DNA from: Synechococcus sp. PL34863bin_39
GTDB taxonomy: Bacteria > Cyanobacteriota > Cyanobacteriia > PCC-6307 > Cyanobiaceae
Assembly (NCBI GenBank): GCA_011523155.1
Contig: WTHL01000122.1
Location: 1 to 10,637, forward strand
Reading direction: 5' to 3'
DNA: 10,637 nt
The translations under genes were made by a program, and so were the position numbers. Positions 6,528-10,637 of this stretch are shown in pieces (position 1 is the first letter of the stretch; every line of letters starts with the position of its first letter). Under the pieces are notes generated by a model. The model was not told the DNA's origin. It saw only the letters and a program-made list of their open reading frames with translations, and did not search any database.

Positions 6528-7322
6528 GTGTCTGCCCTCCCTCTGCCCGACAGCGTTGTGCTTGTGCAGCGTTCGCAGCCTGAGCTCCTGGTCCAGGTCA
6601 TTGCCGATCAGCTTGAAATGGCCCTGCGCCGGCGACTGGAGCAACACCGGCCTCGACCCCTCGGTCTGGCCACCGGTCGCACGATGGAACCCCTCTATGC
6701 CGCCCTCGTGAGCCGGCTGCGCCGTTGGTCCGCCGCCGATCTGCAGCGCCTGCGCAAGAGCTGGCTCAGCTTCAATCTCGACGGATATGTGGGACTGCCT
6801 GCGCGCCACCCTGCCAGCTTCGCCTCCTACATGCAGCAGCATCTTGGCGAGGCCCTCGGGCTGTCATCAGCCCAGATGCGGCTTCCGGATGGGATGGCGC
6901 CTGACCCGTCCCGTGAAGCCCGGAGTTATGCCAACGCCGTGATGGCAGCCGGGGGAATCGGTCTGCAGCTTCTCGGGTTGGGCACGAATGGCCATGTGGG
7001 GTTCAATGAGCCTCCGAGCGATCGGGACGCGGCCTGTCGCTGCGTCGACCTCTCCTGGGCGACCCGGGTGCAGAACGCTGATGCTTTCTCCGGCGATCCG
7101 GCCCTGGTTCCCACCCAGGCCATCACCCTCGGCCTGGCGGAGATTCTGGCGGCGGAGGAGATTCACCTGATCGTCACCGGAGCCGCAAAAGCGGACATTC
7201 TGCGCCGTGCGTTCGCCCAGGGAAGTGATGCCGGTTGTCCTGCCAGCTGGTTGCGACATCACCCCCGGGTGCACCTCTGGGTTGATGATGCGGCCCTGGG
7301 CACTGTGATGGCGACCTGTTGA
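6528..7322 (+). CDS. nagB: NagB-family sugar-phosphate deaminase/isomerase
   Basis: Closest to glucosamine-6-phosphate deaminase, which converts glucosamine-6-phosphate to fructose-6-phosphate and ammonia in the cytosol. The 264 residues fit the family. Seen: the phosphate-loop region LGLATGRTMEPLY (45-57); FNLDGYVGL (82-90), where Asp85 aligns with the catalytic Asp of NagB but the usual following Glu is Gly86; LGTNGHVGFNEP (151-162), with His156 and Glu161 of the ring-opening site and Asn in place of the E. coli Asp141; VPTQAITLGLAEIL (194-207); and VTGAAKAD (216-223). The start is GTG at 6528, 21 nt past the preceding stop, without a clear Shine-Dalgarno sequence. Its stop overlaps the next start by 4 nt, suggesting translational coupling. 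A 6-phosphogluconolactonase or other sugar-phosphate isomerase role in the same superfamily is less likely because of the GHVGFNEP motif, but the substrate is not proven. Confidence 0.85.
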   Translation: MSALPLPDSVVLVQRSQPELLVQVIADQLEMALRRRLEQHRPRPLGLATGRTMEPLYAALVSRLRRWSAADLQRLRKSWLSFNLDGYVGLPARHPASFASYMQQHLGEALGLSSAQMRLPDGMAPDPSREARSYANAVMAAGGIGLQLLGLGTNGHVGFNEPPSDRDAACRCVDLSWATRVQNADAFSGDPALVPTQAITLGLAEILAAEEIHLIVTGAAKADILRRAFAQGSDAGCPASWLRHHPRVHLWVDDAALGTVMATC

Positions 7323-10300
7323 CCCACTGGCGCTTCTGGATTGATCGCGGCGGCACGTTCACCGACGTGGTGGCGGTGTCTCCGCGTGGCGCTCTTCTGG
7401 TGCGCAAAGTGCTCTCAGAACAGCCAGGACGATCCGGTGATCCTGCTGTGCAGGCCATTCAGGCCCTGCTTCGGGAGCAGGGGGATGACCAGGTCCTGAT
7501 CGACGAGCTCAGGCTGGGAACCACGGTGGCCACCAATGCTCTGCTGGAGGGCGCCGGCGACGACGTGTTGCTGCTCACCAATGCGGGGCTGGCCGACCTC
7601 CTCAGGATCGGTGATCAACATCGTCCCGACCTGTTTGCCCTGGCACTGACGCCACCCCCTTGTCTTGCATCAGCGGTGGAGGAGGTGCAGGGGCGCATGG
7701 GGCCTGACGGCCAGGAACTGGAGCCGCTCCTTCTTGATGATCGCCTTGGAGCCCGTCTGCGCGAGCACCACCGTCAGGGCCTGCGCAGTTGCGCGATTGC
7801 GCTGCTGCATGCCTGGCGTCACCCATGCCATGAACAGCGCCTCGAGGCCTTTGTCCGTGCGCATGGCTTCACCACCGTGGTGAGCTCCCATCGGGTCTGT
7901 CCGTTGCCCCGGCTTGTGCCCCGCGGGCAAACCACATTGGTGGAGGCGGCGGTTGCACGCCCGCTGTTCACCTATCTCGATCAGGTGCGGCGGGACCTCG
8001 GCGACCGCTCCCGTCTCCGGGTGATGACCTCCAGTGGTGCGTTGGAGTCCTGTGATCGGCTGCAGGCCAAGGACACGATTCTGTCGGGGCCCGCCGGAGG
8101 GATGATCGGTGCGGTCGCTGTGGCCCGACAGGCTGGCTTCGAACGGCAGCCGCTGGTGGGGTTCGACATGGGCGGCACCAGCACGGATGTCTTCTGTGTG
8201 CCCGCCGGTGCCTCTGACCGTGAGTGGGAGCGTTCGGCGGACACCAGGATCGCTGGCCTGCAGTTGCTTGCTCCAAGGTTGCCGATCCACACCGTGGCCG
8301 CGGGTGGCGGTTCGATCATCGGCTGTGATGGTGACCGGCTCACCGTGGGGCCCCGTTCCGCTGGTGCCGATCCAGGACCGGCCTGTTATGGACGGGGTGG
8401 GCCGCTGACGATCACCGACGCCAATTTGCTGCTCGGGCGTCTGCAGGTGCAGGGGTTCCCGGCCGTGTTCGGCATCAGTGGCAAGGAGCGTCCCGATCCC
8501 AGCGTGGTGCAGCGGCAATTCGCGGGTCTGGCTGAGCGCCTTGGTCCGGGAGCGGAGCAGCTGGCGGAGGGGGCTCTGGATCTTGCGGTTGAGACGATGG
8601 CCTCCGCCATCGAGCAGGTTTCGCTGGCCCGCGGTCACGACATTCGTGGTGGTGTCCTGGTGGCCTACGGCGGCGCTGCCGGTCAGCTGGCCTGTCGCGT
8701 TGCCCGTTCTCTCGGGCTGTCCCAGGTGCTCCTCCACCCGCTCGCCGGCGTGCTGTCGGCCTTTGGGATGGGGCAGGCCCGCCAGCGTCAGTGGCGTCAG
8801 GTGGCTGTTCGCGCCTCGCTCGTTCAGGCCACGCTCACCGCTCTTCCTGCAGCTGTGGAACAGGCACTGATCGAGGCGGAGAACCAGCTGAGGGTCGATG
8901 GCGACGGGTGTCAGGGCGGGCTGGAGCGCAGGGTGACCCTGGAACTGCGTGATCCCGAATCCGAACAGGGGCTGATGCTGGTGATGCCCGGTCCCTTGGA
9001 TGGGTCAAGGCCTCAGTTCCCTGACCTGCATGGGTTGGAACGCCAGTTTGACCGGCTGCATCAGCAACGCTTCGGATTCGTGCCCAAACGGCTGAATCCT
9101 TTAGTGGTCGAGCGTTTCGAGGTGGAGGTGCTGGCGCCGCCGCTGCTGGGCAGGCACGACCTTGGGCCGGAGGGTGGATCCACCGCCTCCAGGGATGTGA
9201 TCGAGCCACCTGCCTGCACCGATCTGCACTGCCCGGGTCTCGGATGGTGTTCCGTTCCCCTCTGGCATCGCCATCAACTCGTTGTGGACCAGGTGATCGA
9301 GGGACCAGCCGTTGTTGTGGAACCCACTGGATGCATCGTGCTGGATCCCGGCTGGTGCGCCCGCTGCCTCAACGGTGGTGAACTGCTTCTGGAGCAATCC
9401 GTGTGCAGCGCCAGCACGACGGAGTTGTCACAGTCCCGCGATGCGCGCGTCGTTGCGCCAGGCCAGTCTTCGGTTGATCCGGTCGATCTGAGCCTCTTTC
9501 ATCACCGGTTCATGGTGATCGCCGAGCGGATGGGCGACCGCCTGCGGCAGACCAGTCGATCGGTGAACATCCGTGAACGGCTCGATTTCTCCTGCGCCCT
9601 GTTCGACCATGCCGGTCGCCTTGTGGCCAACGCACCCCATATCCCAGTGCATCTCGGGTCCATGGGAGATGCGGTGGTGGATTTGCTGGAGCAGCTGAGG
9701 GCCGGCGCTCTGCCGGCCCTCGCATCCGGCGATGTGGTGATCAGCAACGATCCGTTCCACGGCGGAACCCATCTGCCCGACATCACGGCCATCACGCCGG
9801 TCTTCGCCGGAGGGGATCAACCCCATTTCTTCGTGGCCAGTCGCGGACATCACGCTGATGTGGGCGGGCTCACGCCAGGGTCGATGCCGCCTTTCAGCAC
9901 GCATATCGAGCAGGAGGGGCTGCGTTTGCGTCACTGGCCCCTGGTGCGGGATGGACAGCTTGACCGTGCTGCCTGGATCGAGCGTTTGGGCCAGGAGGCG
10001 CTGCCGCCCCGATCACCCGATGTTCTGCTGGCTGACCTTCAGGCCCAGGTGGCGGCTAACCGTCTTGGCGTCCGGATGCTGGAGGACCTGGTGGCGCGAG
10101 AGGGGCTGTCGCGGGTCAGCTCCTACATGGAGCATGTCCAGGTTCACGCGGCGGCGGCCGTGTCATCACTGCTGGCCGGGCTCGAAAGCAGGCAGTTCGT
10201 TGTCAGCCTGGACAACGGTGCGACCTTGGCGCTGGACCTTCAGGTCGATCAGCGCCAAGGTCGCGCTCAGCTCGATTTCAGCGCCAGCTCGCCGCAGGGA

Positions 10301-10637
10301 TCCCACAACTTCCATGCTCCTCTGGCCGTGACCAAAGCAGCGGTGTTGTACGCGATGCGTTGCTTGGTGGACGAACCCATACCCCTCAATGCAGGCTGCT
10401 TCCGACCTCTCCAGCTGACGGTTCCCTCCGGATCTTTGTTGAACCCTCAAGCTCCCGCCGCCGTGGTCGCTGGCAATGTGGAGACCTCTCAGGCACTCTG
10501 CAATCTGCTGTTCGCGGCCCTGGGGGTGATGGCGGCAGCGCAGGGCACCATGAACAATCTGAGCTTCGGCAACAGTCGCTATCAGTACTACGAAACGATT
10601 GCGGGAGGCAGCGGCGCAGGCCGTGGCTTTGCCGGTG
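7319..10637 (+). CDS. 5-oxoprolinase (fused HyuA-HyuB), 3'-truncated by window edge
   Basis: ATP-dependent cytosolic hydrolysis of 5-oxoproline (pyroglutamate) to glutamate, a glutathione and peptide salvage step. An unbroken frame of 1106 codons runs to the window edge; the family is about 1200-1290 residues, so roughly the last 100-180 are missing. HyuA half: ASKHA-like motif IDRGGTFTDVV (8-18), SGPAGGMIGA before residue 270, GFDMGGTSTDV (281-291), TVAAGGGS (325-332) and GPRSAGADPGPACYGRGG from 344. HyuB half starts near 720 (VDLSLFHHRF) and shows SNDPFHGGTHLPDI (809-822), RGHHADVGGLTPG (842-854) and, near the edge, GTMNNLSFGN and YYETIAGGSGAG. The start is TTG at 7319, whose last two bases lie in the preceding TGA; the conserved N-terminus leaves no good alternative. 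Fused order favours oxoprolinase over separate hydantoinase or acetone carboxylase subunits, though substrate range in this superfamily is broad. Confidence 0.92.
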   Translation, partial: MTHWRFWIDRGGTFTDVVAVSPRGALLVRKVLSEQPGRSGDPAVQAIQALLREQGDDQVLIDELRLGTTVATNALLEGAGDDVLLLTNAGLADLLRIGDQHRPDLFALALTPPPCLASAVEEVQGRMGPDGQELEPLLLDDRLGARLREHHRQGLRSCAIALLHAWRHPCHEQRLEAFVRAHGFTTVVSSHRVCPLPRLVPRGQTTLVEAAVARPLFTYLDQVRRDLGDRSRLRVMTSSGALESCDRLQAKDTILSGPAGGMIGAVAVARQAGFERQPLVGFDMGGTSTDVFCVPAGASDREWERSADTRIAGLQLLAPRLPIHTVAAGGGSIIGCDGDRLTVGPRSAGADPGPACYGRGGPLTITDANLLLGRLQVQGFPAVFGISGKERPDPSVVQRQFAGLAERLGPGAEQLAEGALDLAVETMASAIEQVSLARGHDIRGGVLVAYGGAAGQLACRVARSLGLSQVLLHPLAGVLSAFGMGQARQRQWRQVAVRASLVQATLTALPAAVEQALIEAENQLRVDGDGCQGGLERRVTLELRDPESEQGLMLVMPGPLDGSRPQFPDLHGLERQFDRLHQQRFGFVPKRLNPLVVERFEVEVLAPPLLGRHDLGPEGGSTASRDVIEPPACTDLHCPGLGWCSVPLWHRHQLVVDQVIEGPAVVVEPTGCIVLDPGWCARCLNGGELLLEQSVCSASTTELSQSRDARVVAPGQSSVDPVDLSLFHHRFMVIAERMGDRLRQTSRSVNIRERLDFSCALFDHAGRLVANAPHIPVHLGSMGDAVVDLLEQLRAGALPALASGDVVISNDPFHGGTHLPDITAITPVFAGGDQPHFFVASRGHHADVGGLTPGSMPPFSTHIEQEGLRLRHWPLVRDGQLDRAAWIERLGQEALPPRSPDVLLADLQAQVAANRLGVRMLEDLVAREGLSRVSSYMEHVQVHAAAAVSSLLAGLESRQFVVSLDNGATLALDLQVDQRQGRAQLDFSASSPQGSHNFHAPLAVTKAAVLYAMRCLVDEPIPLNAGCFRPLQLTVPSGSLLNPQAPAAVVAGNVETSQALCNLLFAALGVMAAAQGTMNNLSFGNSRYQYYETIAGGSGAGRGFAG

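Noticed and set aside
7670..8737. Long - strand open frame (355 codons) antisense to the oxoprolinase
   Set aside because: The + strand is covered by conserved oxoprolinase motifs throughout; the antisense translation shows no recognisable domain.
1..10637. HIP1 octamer, tRNA genes, CRISPR repeats and insertion-sequence ends
   Set aside because: None seen on reading by eye. Lack of HIP1 fits marine picocyanobacteria, but a visual scan can miss single copies.

Overview
The window looks like a chromosomal segment of a marine picocyanobacterium (Synechococcus/Cyanobium type, or a low-light Prochlorococcus that keeps psbV). The evidence is a plant-type [2Fe-2S] ferredoxin, a textbook photosystem II cytochrome c-550, clearly GC-rich coding sequence with GC-rich third positions, few recognisable Shine-Dalgarno sequences, and no copy of the HIP1 octamer (GCGATCGC) seen by eye. 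I saw no insertion sequence, phage gene, tRNA, rRNA or CRISPR array. Most of the window is ordinary core genome.

Left part, + strand: serA (5' end outside the window), prmA 46 nt behind it, then petF (ferredoxin) with its own leader and a strong intrinsic terminator at 2982-3004. Middle: about 400 nt after that terminator hold what looks like a small unrecognised protein gene broken by several frameshifts (3028-3411). It is followed by the intrinsic terminator of psbV, which reads on the - strand. psbV (3504-4016) and rnz (ribonuclease Z, 4124-5071) lie in that order on the - strand, with rnz upstream.

Right part, + strand: a secreted SpoIID/LytB-domain protein diverges from rnz across about 94 nt that contain a perfect 9-bp inverted repeat. 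A NagB-family protein starts 21 nt behind it. A fused 5-oxoprolinase (HyuA-HyuB) overlaps the NagB stop by 4 nt and runs off the right edge. These three form a tight probable operon. Their family activities (cutting peptidoglycan glycan strands, processing amino-sugar phosphate, turning 5-oxoproline into glutamate) could fit wall or peptide recycling, but that link is inference.

The observations most worth following are the multiply frameshifted gene between petF and psbV, the SpoIID-NagB-oxoprolinase cluster, the divergent-region hairpin, and the non-ATG starts of four adjacent genes. I found no convincing new multi-gene system.
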